Position numbers and translations under genes: made by a program. The notes beneath the pieces are model-generated. The model worked only from the letters and a program-made list of their open reading frames with translations. It had not been told where the DNA came from and ran no database searches. A stretch of DNA of 64,000 nt, from positions 83,540,638-83,604,637 of the forward strand of contig OX638131.1 of the NCBI GenBank assembly GCA_951804985.1, in the 5' to 3' direction. The stretch is from Dryomyza anilis (lineage: Eukaryota > Arthropoda > Insecta > Diptera > Dryomyzidae). Each line of letters starts with the position of its first letter. Position 1 is the stretch's first letter. This document shows positions 1 through 11,238 of this stretch, piece after piece.

Positions 1-690
1 ATCATCAGCGATGTTGTTAAGGTATTCTTCGCGATCTTCTGTTGCACGTTTCTTGGTTTCCCTCTCTCTTTTGTTGCATTCCTCTCTTACGCGCTTCTTT
101 TTATCCCGATCTCTGGTATTTAGCAGTTTAGACTTAAGCGCCCGCCGCCGCATGATGCACTCCCATGTTGCTTCGCTTATTCAAGTTTTTCTTTTGTTCT
201 GCTCGTAACCAGCAGCTGATAAGCATGCGTCCCTTATCGTGTTCCACGAGTTTGGGTCCTCTGTCTGTTCTTTTATTTCTTGCAGGCGTTCCTCGTACTT
301 TTGTCTTACTGCTGGGATTTGTAACTTCTCTAGGTCCATTCGCCGGCGCGTTTCTTCATCCGCTGGTTTTCGATCGCTGAGGGTCGCAGGCGTATTTGGG
401 CAACTAGCAAGTTGTGATCCGCACCTCGGCGCGCTCGTACATCTAGTAGGGTATTATGGAACCTTTTGCTGATAAGCCCATGATCAATCAGGTTCCGTGT
501 ATATCCCGATGCGGGAATGTGGTGCTACCGATGTAGAGGTTGTTGTTGGCGCACATTTCAACTAGTCTCCCCCCTTTATTGTTTTTTATTGTTCCGAGAT
601 CATGACACCCCATTGTTGATTGAAAGCCGAAGTTGTGGTTGCCCACCTTGACATTAAAATCTCCTAGTATAATGAGCACATCACCTTTGT
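1..690 (-). pseudogene. RTE-like LINE endonuclease relic
   Basis: Read on the minus strand this is the C-terminal half of an apurinic-type endonuclease (EEP fold) of a non-LTR retrotransposon. From 679 down there is an ILGDFNVKVGN block, the metal-binding region of these nucleases, then NNLYIGSTTFPHRDIHGT. After a frame change near 490 come a LIDHGLISKRFHNTLLDVRA block and DHNLLVAQIRLR, the usual pre-reverse-transcriptase part. The DH near 415 fits the catalytic SDH position. Basic linker sequence continues to the window edge, so the reverse transcriptase would lie outside. The upstream part of the nuclease is missing: the reading stops at the T-run at 703-720, which is the tail of the next element. 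It is broken by a frameshift and has no full-length frame. The family call rests on these motifs. Confidence 0.75.
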
Positions 691-702
691 CTGTGCTGGT
701 GA

Positions 703-2420
703 TTTTTTTTTTTTTTTTTTGTATTAACCAACGCTCAGGGGATGCCCCCTATTCATGCAATGCATAGTGTTGATCGAAGAAAGGATTATAGGTTATTGGG
801 AGGGAGGGAAGATGGAGTAGTGTCGTTGGATGTTTGTTTTGAACTTGCCAATATCAAAAATGTCGGGAAAAACAGGAGATTGTTCCACAAACGTATCGTG
901 CGACTGAAGAACAAATTCTCTCTATAATGCGTGGTTCTATTGAGAGCCGAGTGGACTACGAAGGGGTGGGCTCGGTTCGATGCCCGAGTAGAACGAGAGA
1001 ACACACGACCTGGTGGGATCAGTTCATGTATTTCCGTAGAACACTTACCATAGTAATACCTATAAAACAGGCTTAAATACCCGACGGTCCTTCGGTGCTC
1101 AAGAGAACCAATAGATGATGAAATATTATACCTATTAAATATATCGCACGTTGTTGTATTTGGTCCAGGAACTCCAAAGAGGATTTTGAAGCCCCTGCCC
1201 AAATGTTCGAGTTGTATTTCATCTTAGGCCGAATATAGGTAGTGTAGACAGTGCGTAAGTCAGCAGGAGTGAAGTATCTTTTACACCGTTTTAAAAAACC
1301 GAGGCACTTGGCCGTTTATTTCGACACATCAAGTATGTGATCATTCCGTCGGAGCTCACACTGAATTGATATGCCCAGAACGTCAATAGCAGCTGACTGC
1401 GCAATATCCACAGCACCCATATTGAGGGCAGAGAGGGGTGAATCCATTCGTTTGTGAGATAAGAGACAACATTGGGTCTTGCTTGCATTAAAATCAACTC
1501 TATTTGCAAGACCCTACTCGGAGATTGATTTAAGGTCATTGTTGAGTGTGTCATTCATAGTGCGTCTTTTACTCTCAATCTCCAAAGAGTTTGGGCGCTT
1601 ATTGAACGAATATGAATGACAAATGTTACTGTCATCTGCAAAGGAATAAATTGGGTTCTGGGTCAATGACAGAAGGTCATTGATAAAAACCAGAAATAGG
1701 GACGGGGATAGGACAGAACCCTGCGGAACTCCAGAATTGATGGAATGTTGTTCTAGAACACACCATCCATCGTAACTCGTATTGAACGACCCTGGAGAAA
1801 ACTCGATATCCATCGAGTAAAAGAGTTACCGAGTGCCACACTCGATCAAAAGCCTTGGAAATATCCAGAGCAACAACCTTACTTTCCCCGAAATGGTGAA
1901 CACAATTATTCCACTTTCGGAGAGGACCGCCATCAAGTCACCTGTGGATCTGGTCCTACGGAAACCATATTGCCGGTCACTAAGTAATTCGTTTCACTCC
2001 TGATAGTTCACAAGGTGGAAGTTTATTACACTTTTCATTACCTTGGAGTGCGCAGAGCATATTGCAATGGGTCGGTAATTGGCAGGGTTCGTAGCCTCGC
2101 CCATTTTCGAACTGGCTGGACATTGGCAACCTTCCAACAAGATGGAAAAACTCATGTATCTCCTTGTCCTATCCATCCGCAGTGATAGCGGCTGGGCCCC
2201 CGCGTTGACTCCGCTGCTGTCCCGTGGATGCTGCGGCTCGGTGCACAGACATCCCACCTCTCTCATTTGCTACAGTGTGGACTAGTACGCATGGCTTCCC
2301 CGTTTTCACCGTTCATCCATCGTCGCATTGCCCGGATTGTGCCCGCATCACGTCCGTAGATGCTTCTTGGAGGCTGAGAGTAGGGTTTACAAGCGATGAT
2401 TTAGAATCCGATAAAATAAT
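703..2420 (-). pseudogene. Decayed non-LTR retrotransposon, CR1/Jockey-group RT
   Basis: A LINE reverse transcriptase lies on the minus strand in several frames. Reading from high to low coordinates: a NYRPIAI fingers motif (about 2055-2080), a GFRRTRSTGDL block near 1940, SGVPQGSVLSPSLFLVFIND (1690-1740) and the catalytic FADDS box near 1645. A C-terminal thumb/tail region follows (786-1202) with SLEHRRTVGYLSLFYRYYYG and RLWNNL. The element ends in a poly-A of about 18 (the T-run 703-720). Stops and frameshifts separate the blocks, so it is dead. Sequence from about 2270 to 2420 may be its degraded 5' part and is not clearly coding. The exact clade is uncertain. A second, more decayed copy of the same 3' region lies at 26.7-27.5 kb. 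Confidence 0.75.
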
Positions 2421-2580
2421 GTTAATTTGTTTTTTTTTTTGATTGGGAACTCAAACTATTTTAAAATCGATTTGTGGAATTGTTTAATTCCAGATAGGTA
2501 CATTTTTATCGAAAATCCTAGAATTTTCGTAACATTATAAATTATGGAAAACAAATATTTTGGCCTTTAACAGAAATCGT

Positions 2581-2787
2581 TTTTATACCCCACACCTATG
2601 AGGTGTTTTTTTACCGATTTTTTGTATTGGAAACTTTAGTGTAAATTATTAAAAATTTGCCCACCAAATTATACCACTAATATATCCAATAAGAGTGTAG
2701 GGTATTCCATAGTCGGGACCGACCGACTATAAAAGTCCGCCCCATGTAACAGAACTTACCCATGTGACCTAACTTTCCCAACTCGTT
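2581..2787 (+). mobile_element. Internally deleted DINE-1/INE-1-like element
   Basis: Only the two ends of the DINE-1-like family remain. The head is a TATACCCCACACCTATGAGG stretch at 2585-2606. The tail at 2695-2787 contains GTGTAGGGTATTCCATAGTC, an imperfect GTCGG/CCGAC hairpin, and the terminal CCCATGTGACC...CCCAACTCGTT. Compared with the copy at 32239-33041, about 600 bp of interior is missing. No coding capacity. Confidence 0.7.
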
Positions 2788-4039
2788 CTTTAATAATTTT
2801 ATTTGTTTCAAAATTGTATTTTTTTTTCAATATCGGTTAATTTTAAATACTACAATTTGAAAGAAAATATTCTTTAATATAAGAGCAACTATAACTACAA
2901 AAACATTCACTTAAATGAAACTACTTGAAGCAATTATAAGACATCCTTACCATCTCTCATGTATACCTAAGACAAAAGGAAGCCATTTAAATACGCCCAA
3001 AGCAGAGTTCCTTTTGCACGGCAAAGACAAATTACTTAGTTACAGAATTCTTTGACATATTTTGCATTTTCCACATTTTCCACATTTCCTCTCACATCAG
3101 AATGGCATCATCCGGAATTTGTTAGTTTCCTAGTATCATTCCTCAATTTGCACCTGAAGCTCTATTAAAAACACTCTGTATTTTTCTATGCTTAATTATC
3201 TTCATTTCAACGCAGTTACGGAAGTAAATGAAATAAATTTACTGCAAGACATTTTCTAAATTCCACTTTTACCAGATCTACTATATACACTTAGTACAAC
3301 ATTTAAATTTTGCCTGCAGATGAAGGAAATTGTCTTGCAAAATATCGATATCGTTAACGTAAAGACGACATATTTTGGAAATAGCTTTTGGTGCAAACAT
3401 TTTACAACCCAAATAGGGCCTTCAACACATTCCAATAACAATTTGTGCAGATACGTATATTGAATGTGCTTTCCAACATTTCTAAATTATTTATTTATTT
3501 TGCGAACCACAGCTACTCGAGTTTGTGGTTTCTTATGTTGCGGGTTTTGTCGGAGTGGGCGTGGATGGGTCTAAGTCTGAGTCTGAGTATTGGTTTCGGT
3601 ATGTAAAGTGGTTCTTTCGTGTTACATGTGGTGATATGGTTGTTATATGTATCGTTACCGGCTGCACATTTCGCAGCATCCATGATGTCAGCTGATAAAT
3701 TCAGTGTATTGATGTATCCGACATTTACTTTTGCACAGATAGTCAATTAGTTGCTTAATTATTTCTTGTTGGTAGGTGAAGTTTTACAATTTATTCATTT
3801 TGTCGATTGTTTATTGCAGTATTTAAGGGAAATTGTCAATGTTATTGGTATCATTTATCTGTTGCTGTTCGGGAAATTATGCAAATGAGCGTAATAAGTA
3901 TTAGATTTATTGCTTTGTTAATTACTTTCCTAATACATTTCCAGTTAATATCAGTTTAATAGAGATATATGACTTGAAGATGGTGTTTGAATATTTTTAG
4001 CATGAAACAGGTAATAATTTGATTCCAATGGAATCTTAA
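2788..4039. other. AT-rich non-coding stretch, no gene seen
   Basis: No convincing coding region or RNA gene was found. Short frames (for example 3256-3441 and 3513-3746 on the minus strand) have no recognisable domain and look accidental. No repeat family from elsewhere in the window was recognised here. Confidence 0.5.
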
Positions 4040-4353
4040 TATAATAATAATAATAGTTTGGCGCTACAGTTCTGTATAGAACTTCGGCCGAGCTCTCTCA
4101 CCATTTTGAGCTGTGCGTGTTATATTTGTACTCAAAGTGGTGGGACCTACAGTTTATTGCCGAATCCGAACGGCGGGTGAGAGCTTTTTCATAGGCAATG
4201 GTTTTACTCTCGTAGGTTTGCCATTTACTGACGAGAGGTAGCGCGGTATAGAAAAATGTTTCTATGAAAAGATGTTGTTAGCCCCAGTCCAGGCTTGAAC
4301 CGGGGACCTTTCGGCTCGCAGTCCAACGCACTAACCACTGAGCTACCGCGGCT
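4040..4353 (-). repeat. tRNA-derived SINE, copy 1
   Basis: Read on the minus strand, the element starts with a tRNA-like head (about 4353 to 4280): TAGCTCAGTGGTTAGTGCG fits an RNA polymerase III A box and GGTTCAAGCC fits a B box. An anticodon-arm-like TTGGACTGCGAGCC lies between them, with GCG in the anticodon position, so an arginine-type tRNA origin is possible but unproven. A roughly 240-bp body follows (AAAGCTCTCACCCGCCGTTC, AGTACAAATATAACACGC) and the copy ends in a TAT/ATT-rich tail at 4040-4056. A second copy at 26988-27295 has the same head, body and tail, which shows a dispersed SINE rather than a tRNA gene. Confidence 0.85.
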
Positions 4354-4364
4354 ACAATATATAA

Positions 4365-5687
4365 TCTATTTATATAAAACTCTTGGTCTGTCAGTCTGTC
4401 TGTCTGTCTGTCTGTTTGTTCCAGCATCACGTCTAAACCGCTGAACCGATTTAACTGAAATTTTGCACAAGGATACTATGGAGTCCGGAGGGTGTCATAG
4501 GCTATATAAGGGCGGGATTGGACAAAGGAGCGTGGTACCTCCCATACAACCTAAACTTTCAAAACGACATAACTTGGCACATACACAAGCTAAGATGAAA
4601 CAAAAAACACAAATACAAAAAAAAAAAAAATACAAAAGCAAAAACACAAAAACAAAAGCAAAATTCAATTAAAAATCAAAAGTAAAAGCAAAAAACTTAA
4701 GCTATAACTCAAAAACAACAGAAAAATATAAAAGGATAGAAAACAAAAACAAAATCAACCACACTAAAATTCACCACACCAAAATTCACCACACTAAAAC
4801 TCACCACACTTAAATTCACCACACTAAAACTCACCACACTAAAATTTACCAGACTAATTTTCACCACACTAAAATTCACCACACAAAAACTCACCACACT
4901 AAATTTCACCACACTAAAACTCACCACACTAAAATTAACCACACTAAAACTCACCACACTCAAATTCACCACACTAAAATTCAACACACTAAAACTCACC
5001 ACACTAAATTTCACCACACTAAAACTCACCACACTAAAATTTACCAGAATAATTTTCACCACACTAAAATTCACCACACAAAAACTCACCACACTAAATT
5101 TCACCACACTAAAACTCACCACACTAAAATTCACCACACTAAAATTCACCACACTAAAATTCACCATACTAAAATTCAACACACAAAAACTCACCACACT
5201 AAATTTCACCATACTAAAACTCACCACACTAAAATTCACCACATTCAAATTGAATCACTTACACTGACCACACTAAAATTCACCACACTTAAATTCAACA
5301 CACTAAAACACACAACAATAAAATTCACTACACTTCAATTCACCACATTAAAATTCACCACACTAAAACTCACCACACTAAAACTCACCACGCTAAAACT
5401 AACCACACTAAAACTTCTACTGGGAAAAACTCTACGGGGAAGAATTCTACGGGAAAGAATTCTACTGGGAAGAATTCTACGGGGAAGCACAGTCTGAGAA
5501 AAGTTGTTTTAGCGGAGAATTAGTTTGGTTTCGGTTACTACATTTATAAAACCAATAAAATAAAACGTCCACAGCGAAGCACGGGTCCCTGATATAAATA
5601 ATAAAAATGTTATTTATATTAATAGAATTGCTCAATAACCTTGCATTCACATAATATTTGCACGAGTCGTGTACGGGTCCAGCTAGT
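4365..5687 (+). mobile_element. Non-autonomous Helitron-like element, copy 1
   Basis: Begins with TCTATTTATATAAAACTCTT after an A and ends with CTAGT (5683-5687), preceded by a GCACGAGTCGTG-type palindrome at 5660-5671. These are the expected marks of a Helitron: 5' TC, subterminal 3' hairpin, CTRRT terminus, no terminal inverted repeats. The head carries a CTGT run and a GTCTAAACCGCTGAACCGAT block. The interior holds two minisatellites (listed separately) and then a conserved block with CGAAGCACGGGTCCCTGATA. No Rep/helicase is encoded. Very similar copies lie at 15461-16492 and 36395-37438. Confidence 0.85.
4750..5412. repeat. 15-bp minisatellite inside Helitron copy 1
   Basis: About 40 tandem copies of a 15-bp unit close to TCACCACACTAAAAY, with variants such as TCAACACACTAAAAC and ACCAGACTAATTTTC. 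It accounts for a 179-residue open frame on the minus strand (4709-5248) made of repeating VVNFSVVSF, which is a translation of the repeat and not a gene. From 5413 to about 5495 a second, 16-bp type repeat follows (unit close to AATTCTACGGGGAAGA). Confidence 0.9.
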
Positions 5688-6103
5688 ATATAATATAATA
5701 CTAATATAGACTAACTAGTAAAAACCATCCAGCTAGCTGAAAATTTGTTTCTAAATATAAAAGAAAAACATAGTTTATATGAAATTATTTGATATGCGAC
5801 ATTACTGTACGATTATAACATCTATTATCGTACTCGAACTTGTACGCAGTGTCGGATATTGTATACAGTTTTTGATTTATTTTTTAATAATTACAAATTT
5901 GAGTTTTTCGTCCTTTGTGTTGGAGAAAGCATGTTTTATTAATCTAGTTCGTCATATACTATATATATTTATAATCATTTGAGTCGAATCACATGAATGT
6001 GCATCCAATTTCAATTAGTGAATCAAGTCTTCTGTTAATAGTATTGAATTTTTAAAAAACTTCATATATTTTTTTAATGCAAAAGATTCAATCGAAAAAA
6101 GAC
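5688..6103. other. AT-rich spacer, no gene seen
   Basis: A 67-residue frame at 5779-5982 is hydrophobic but has no recognisable motif or codon pattern and is treated as accidental. Confidence 0.5.
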
Positions 6104-6107
6104 ACAA

Positions 6108-7831
6108 GGGGCATTCCATTGTGACGGGCGTTACATTCGTACGATTAAAAACCTTCTTATTTGATAAATAAAAAAGGATAGATATATTTTTAAGACGTAA
6201 AAGATAGATCTTATGGTCCTTTTGCATGTATAAAAAAACGTTTGCAATAGGTCTTATATCTTTCTACAAATTTGAAGTTAAATGCTATGACGGGCGTTAC
6301 ACGTACTTTTTCCAAAAAAGAGAGTTTACTTCACAAAGTATTGAATTTTAGCTAAACTTATCGGACTATGGAGATTAGGTATATCTCAATTACTTCATTA
6401 ATAATTGGAGTTCTTCTCTCTAAAATAAAATTCTGCAATGGTCACTGACTTATAAAGTATCAAAACTTGTGACGTTACATTCGTACGATTAAAAACCTTC
6501 TTATTTGATAAATAAAAAAGGATAGATATATTTTTAAGACGTAAAAGATAGATTTTATGGTCCTTTTGCATGTATAAAAAAACGTTTGCAATAGGTCTTA
6601 TATCTTTCTACAAATTTGAAGTTAAATGCTATGACGGGCGTTACACGTACTTTTTCCAAAAAAGAGAGTTTACTTCACAAAGTATTGAATTTTAGCTAAA
6701 CTTATCGGACTATGGAGATTAGGTATATCTCAATTACTTCATTAATAATTGGAGTTCTTCTCTCTAAAATAAAATTCTGCAATGGTCACTGACTTATAAA
6801 GTATCAAAACTTGTGACGTTACATTCGTACGATTAAAAACCTTCTTATTTGATAAATAAAAAAGGATAGATATATTTTTAAGACGTAAAAGATAGATCTT
6901 ATGGTCCTTTTGCATGTATAAAAAAACGTTTGCAATAGGTCTTATATCTTTCTACAAATTTGAAGTTAAATGCTATGACGGGCGTTACACGTACTTTTTC
7001 CAAAAAAGAGAGTTTACTTCACAAAGTATTGAATTTTAGCTAAACTTATCGGACTATGGAGATTAGGTATATCTCAATTACTTCATTAATAATTGGAGTT
7101 CTTCTCTCTAAAATAAAATTCTGCAATGGTCACTGACTTATAAAGTATCAAAACTTGTGACGGGTTTTACACATTTTGTGATGGGCGTTACCTGTACGAA
7201 TTCTATACAAATATACATGAAAATTAAAATTATGAAATGCAATTTTTTGATGAAAAATAGAAAATTTTGGTGGTAGGAATGGTAACCCGTTATTTTAAGG
7301 CACACCATCGACATATAATTTATGTGGAAAACCAAACATTTCGTTTTGAAAAAAATATGTATTATATGACCATTCTTTTAAATAACTACTCTGTCTGCAT
7401 CATTTGTAATTCGTTTCCATCGCAGCTTATATAAATATTTTTCGCATTTCGAAAATAATGATTTTTTGGGATTTTTTATGTTTTTTTTGTAAGGTTTGGA
7501 ATTTCCCATTTTTGATCTTTGCTTAGTGAATATTTTGGATTATTTACTACTTTTGCTATGGTTAAATAATAATATAATTGATTTTTGTTGTATATTTTAA
7601 CAAATATATAACTTTCAAGTTTTTTGTTTTGCTACGATTGTTATTTGTGACGGGCGTTACAATATTTTGGTTGGATATAGCAACCATCTGGAATATCTAT
7701 GAGACCTAAGACTATAATAAATAAATAGATACGACCAAAATCTTTACTTTTACAAAGTTTCGCAGTTGTATCAATCAATAGGTTTAACTTTAATATATCA
7801 CACCTTGGTAACGCTTTCTGTGGAATGCCCC
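6108..7831. mobile_element. Candidate DNA transposon with GGGGCATTCCA termini
   Basis: The left end GGGGCATTCCA (6108-6118) is matched by its inverted copy TGGAATGCCCC (7821-7831). Both ends are flanked by ACAA (6104-6107 and 7832-7835), a candidate 4-bp target-site duplication. A shared GCGTTAC lies just inside each end at a slightly different spacing. The inside contains several GACGGGCGTTAC motifs (near 6123, 6291, 6635, 6979 and 7648) and three tandem 344-bp units. No transposase was recognised. A short minus-strand frame at 7641-7835 overlaps the right end and has no identifiable domain. The family was not recognised. Confidence 0.6.
6130..7161. repeat. Three tandem 344-bp units, nearly identical
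   Basis: The junction GTTACATTCGTACG recurs at 6130, 6474 and 6818, a constant period of 344 bp, and the third unit ends at about 7161. The units are almost identical by eye. One difference seen is GATTTTATGG near 6551 in unit 2 against GATCTTATGG in units 1 and 3. Such high identity contrasts with the decay of most repeats around it and suggests recent amplification, or an assembly duplication. Confidence 0.9.
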
Positions 7832-7835
7832 ACAA

Positions 7836-8862
7836 TCATTTTTTAAATCATATGATTGCTACATAAACGACTCGAAATAAATGATAAATGAACTCAAATT
7901 CAGTTCTTTCGCGTCATTTATGTAGAAGTCATATGCCTTGAAAAATGATTATATGTTTATGGGATTGAAGCTATTGAAATGAAAAGTGCATACAAGTTTT
8001 TTATCATCCAATCCCAAGTCTTTAAATAAACATAAGATTAAAATCACTAAAAAGAAATTGAATGCAAAATATTGTGATTAGATTCAAAAACGAAGAAGTC
8101 AAATGATTTGAAAAGTGATTGCAACTTGCGATGATTCAATATGTACAGGACTCCAATAATGATTTTAAAATAGACCCGAGTGGAAATTTAGTTTAGGATG
8201 CGATCATTGTCTAATCAGGCAGCCTGATTTCAAAACTGGCACTGATCAGCGGTTTTCATCAGTGTCTAATTTTAAACGTGACGCTTTTCGAAGTTCCTAC
8301 CTTGACCAGGCTTCCTTATCTTACCCTTATCCTATCCTTATACAATGAAATGTATATTTAAATTCTTCTTAAACTGCGTTTACCAATTTCCTCTCGGGGA
8401 GTTACACTTTATTGATTTAATTTATTCTAAACATATGTGAACAAAATTTATTTAAAGATTTTAAAAAACAATGATTGCAATATATTTGTTTAAAAAGAAA
8501 TGTGATTTGTTTTTTTTTCAATCAGTAATTGAATTGAAATCAAGAAATTGAATCATATCATTCAATTTTCAAAACAATTAAATCAACAAAAAGTTCTATC
8601 TTCCATAGCTCTCACTTAGGTTTTAATTTCGTTGGACTTAATTATAAAAATTAGCTGAAGTATTTATAAAGGAATACAAAAAAAAATACACGACAAAATT
8701 TAATAAAATTTCCATTGCAATTTTATATTAGAATCAGATTTATATTTTTCATACAAGTTTAAAATGTATTTTATATATAATTATAATAACTTGTTTTAAA
8801 AACTGATTTTCAATATTTTCAAAATCTTACAAAACACTTTTAATAAAGTGAATAAATACGAA
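7836..8862. other. AT-rich non-coding stretch, no gene seen
   Basis: No coding region, RNA gene or recognised repeat family was found. Runs of A and T are frequent. Confidence 0.5.
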
Positions 8863-9074
8863 GTCGAATTTCGGTAGTAAATTTTAATAATTTCGACTCG
8901 TTGTTGGCTCGTATATCTTTTCATCATGAAATGGCAAACCTTACTGAAGAGAAATGTCAAAAGAACGGCAAGAAATATGGCGCCGTTTGCTGTCCCTGTC
9001 GCTCTACTTTTGTAGAGTTCCTGTTGAAAAACCCTTGGAAAAAAACTTTTGTAGCGCTCTTATTGAAAAACCCG
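8863..9074 (-). mobile_element. Rearranged mariner-derived fragment (inverted 5' end plus 3' end)
   Basis: The reverse complement of the 5' end of the mariner-like element at 11239-12474, running from transposase codon about 20 back to the terminal repeat, occupies 8863-9029. It includes TTGTTGGCTCGTATATCTTT and the AACCTTACTGAAGAGAAATG leader. It is joined directly to a 3' terminal repeat, ACTTTTGTAGCGCTCTTATT, at 9047-9066 in the opposite sense. The same arrangement occurs at 31741-32085, so it is a family form and not a one-off deletion. No coding capacity. Confidence 0.75.
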
Positions 9075-9185
9075 TTATTAATATAGATAACATTTTAGGA
9101 AATCTTTTAAAAAAATTCATAGTCAATTTTGAACATTTTGATTTCTACGAAATGTGGTAATCTAGAGTCACCTATATGACTACTT

Positions 9186-9404
9186 CACCCAGAAAAAATT
9201 CCCTCAAATCCCATTAAAATTGGTCAATAGGACAATTATTGATATAATAGTATACAAAAAATAAATCTTTTCATATAAACTCAATGGCAATGTCATGGTA
9301 TTTTCTAGTATTTAATGGTATTTTCCGATTAAAATAATAATTTATCTTATTGACTATTTTTAATAGTAAAAAACTATAATTTATATAGTATTTTTTTCTG
9401 GGTG
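9186..9404. mobile_element. Small MITE-like element with CACCCAGAAAAAA ends
   Basis: CACCCAGAAAAAA at 9186-9198 is matched by TTTTTTTCTGGGTG at 9391-9404, giving 13-bp inverted ends around an AT-rich 219-bp unit. The interior is non-coding. A target-site duplication could not be defined with confidence. Confidence 0.5.
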
Positions 9405-10084
9405 TTTATTATAATAAGTTAGATCTTTTTTATATTACAAACAAATTCGCTATCAGGCCCGAAATGTGCATTCATTAGAAAAAAAAACAAAAAAATTCGT
9501 TAATTTTTCTTATTATCAAAACATTTCAAATTGATTGTTTTTTTCAGTAGTGGTAACTAAAAGTTCAATCCATGCGTGTACGAAGTTTAATGGCTATATT
9601 TCTTTTGACTTCGAAGATATAAGGTTTTATTATCTTCCTATGAGATGTTTGAGTAAGTAAAGTAATTATTTGCTCAGTCACATCTACGATTTCAAAATCA
9701 AGTATCACGCACGTACATGCAGAATGTATTTGGTTAACTGAAATTTTGTTTATTTGATTGGTGTCATCATTTATTTTACACCAAAAATCCGTTTTAAAAT
9801 ATCGGTTAGAGTATGCGTGAAAATTGTCCAATCATGCCAAATTTTTGTTCATGTGTTTTTTTTTTTGTCAAATTTCAAACTATAATAAATATTTATTAAT
9901 TATGGGTCATATTATTTTGACGAGTGATATTTTCGTACATGATAGATAAAAATGGTATTTTTGAATTTCGCATGATGGTGCCATATTCAGTGTGAAAAAT
10001 ATTTAAATAATACTATCAGGAGATCTGTGATTCATTGCGGACGGTTTTTTTTATTTGTGCTAAAAATGTAGTAACCAAAAGAAA
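9405..10084. other. Non-coding stretch with one unassigned small frame
   Basis: An 88-residue frame lies on the minus strand at 9565-9831, starting MDNFHAYSNRYFKTDF and containing IVDVTEQIITLLTQTS. It has mixed composition and no motif I recognise, no clear promoter or splice context, and is not repeated in the window. It could be a chance frame or a relic of an unknown element, and is not called a gene. Confidence 0.3.
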
Positions 10085-10275
10085 AAAATAATTCTTCGCC
10101 GCAGAATTACTCTCCGTAAAAGTAGTAAGATGGTTTTTATAAGTTTTAGTATGGTGAGTTTTGGTGTGGCGAGTTTCGATGTGTTAAATTTTGGTGTGGT
10201 GAATTTTGGTGTGGTGAATATTGATGTGGTGAATTTTGGTGTGTTGAATATTGGTGTGGTGAGTATAAATAATTT
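10085..10275 (-). mobile_element. Fragment of the minisatellite Helitron family
   Basis: On the minus strand this holds the same TCACCACACTAAAAY minisatellite (about 10140-10265, seen as GGTGTGGTGAATTTTGG on the plus strand) and, at 10085-10130, the flanking TTCTACGG/TTCTGCGG block. The 5' TC head and the CTAGT end are missing. Confidence 0.65.
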
Positions 10276-11074
10276 TGGAGAGGTTGGTACACTCTGTTAT
10301 TGTATTTTAGTGAAATACGTTTGCAATGAGGATTTGTTGCAAAATGAAGTATTCATTAAATGCTTAGTCTAAAGTTTTATTTACTAAACTTATTTGAAAA
10401 AAAATTAAAACTTAATGTAGATTATCTTACAGTAGGTAAATCGCAACGTACATACAATAGGTAGATTGAAATTTTCAAATATTTTGTCATTTTTAGCTGA
10501 TAAAACATAAATGGGCGTGGGGAAATATATATTTTGTTTCAATTTTATTATAAACAGTCCTAATTTTCGCCACCATAAGGTACACGTGTACCTGTCCGCC
10601 ATCCACGTGGTATGTTATTTATTTTAGACAATAACTCAGTTGCACAAACTTAATGAATGTTTATTAGATGTCAGAAAGTTTTAATTCAATACCTCTAATG
10701 GAACCTATTCAAATCAGCGTTTAAAATCGGAAAAGGTATAAGTACACTTCTTAAGCCACATAAGGGTTAAATAAATTAAAAAAAAAAACATGTGTAGATT
10801 TACGAGTATAGCACATTATCTCAGCTATTTTGTAAAATAACACTAGACAACAAATAGAGACTTTTTTTAATTATCCACGATCTTAATATGATTTTGCGAT
10901 GGATGTCTATTCACGATTCTAATCACGCCCTCATACTCAGTTTTTTCAGATTGCCTCAAGTTTTTGAATTATTATGTAATACAAATATATGGAAAATTTC
11001 GTGTATTTCTACATATTTTGGACCTTAACATTTTACAGATTTAAGTTATCATTCCAATTTCTTTTATATTCCTC
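10276..11074. other. AT-rich non-coding stretch, no gene seen
   Basis: The frame at 10405-10602 on the minus strand has no recognisable domain. No repeat family recognised. Confidence 0.5.
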
Positions 11075-11238
11075 TGAGAATACTTCTGGTAATATTTTGA
11101 AATAAACTTTATAAAATTCGGATTAATCTGACCGAAGTTATGACTAGTCAAATACAAAAAATATTGATTTTAAGGTGTATCTTTTATTTATTGCATAACA
11201 TATCCAGTTTTAATCATCTAATAAAATTATATGTTATA

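Noticed and set aside
4280..4353. Functional tRNA gene
   Set aside because: The tRNA-like head is joined to a body and tail that recur as a unit at 26988-27295, so it is a SINE head.
4709..5248. 179-residue minus-strand open frame of VVNFSVVSF repeats
   Set aside because: It is a translation of the 15-bp minisatellite in the Helitron; 15 is a multiple of 3, so any frame without a stop stays open.
4750..5412. CRISPR-like repeat array
   Set aside because: The repeats are 15 bp and directly adjacent with no unique spacers, and the surrounding elements are eukaryotic.
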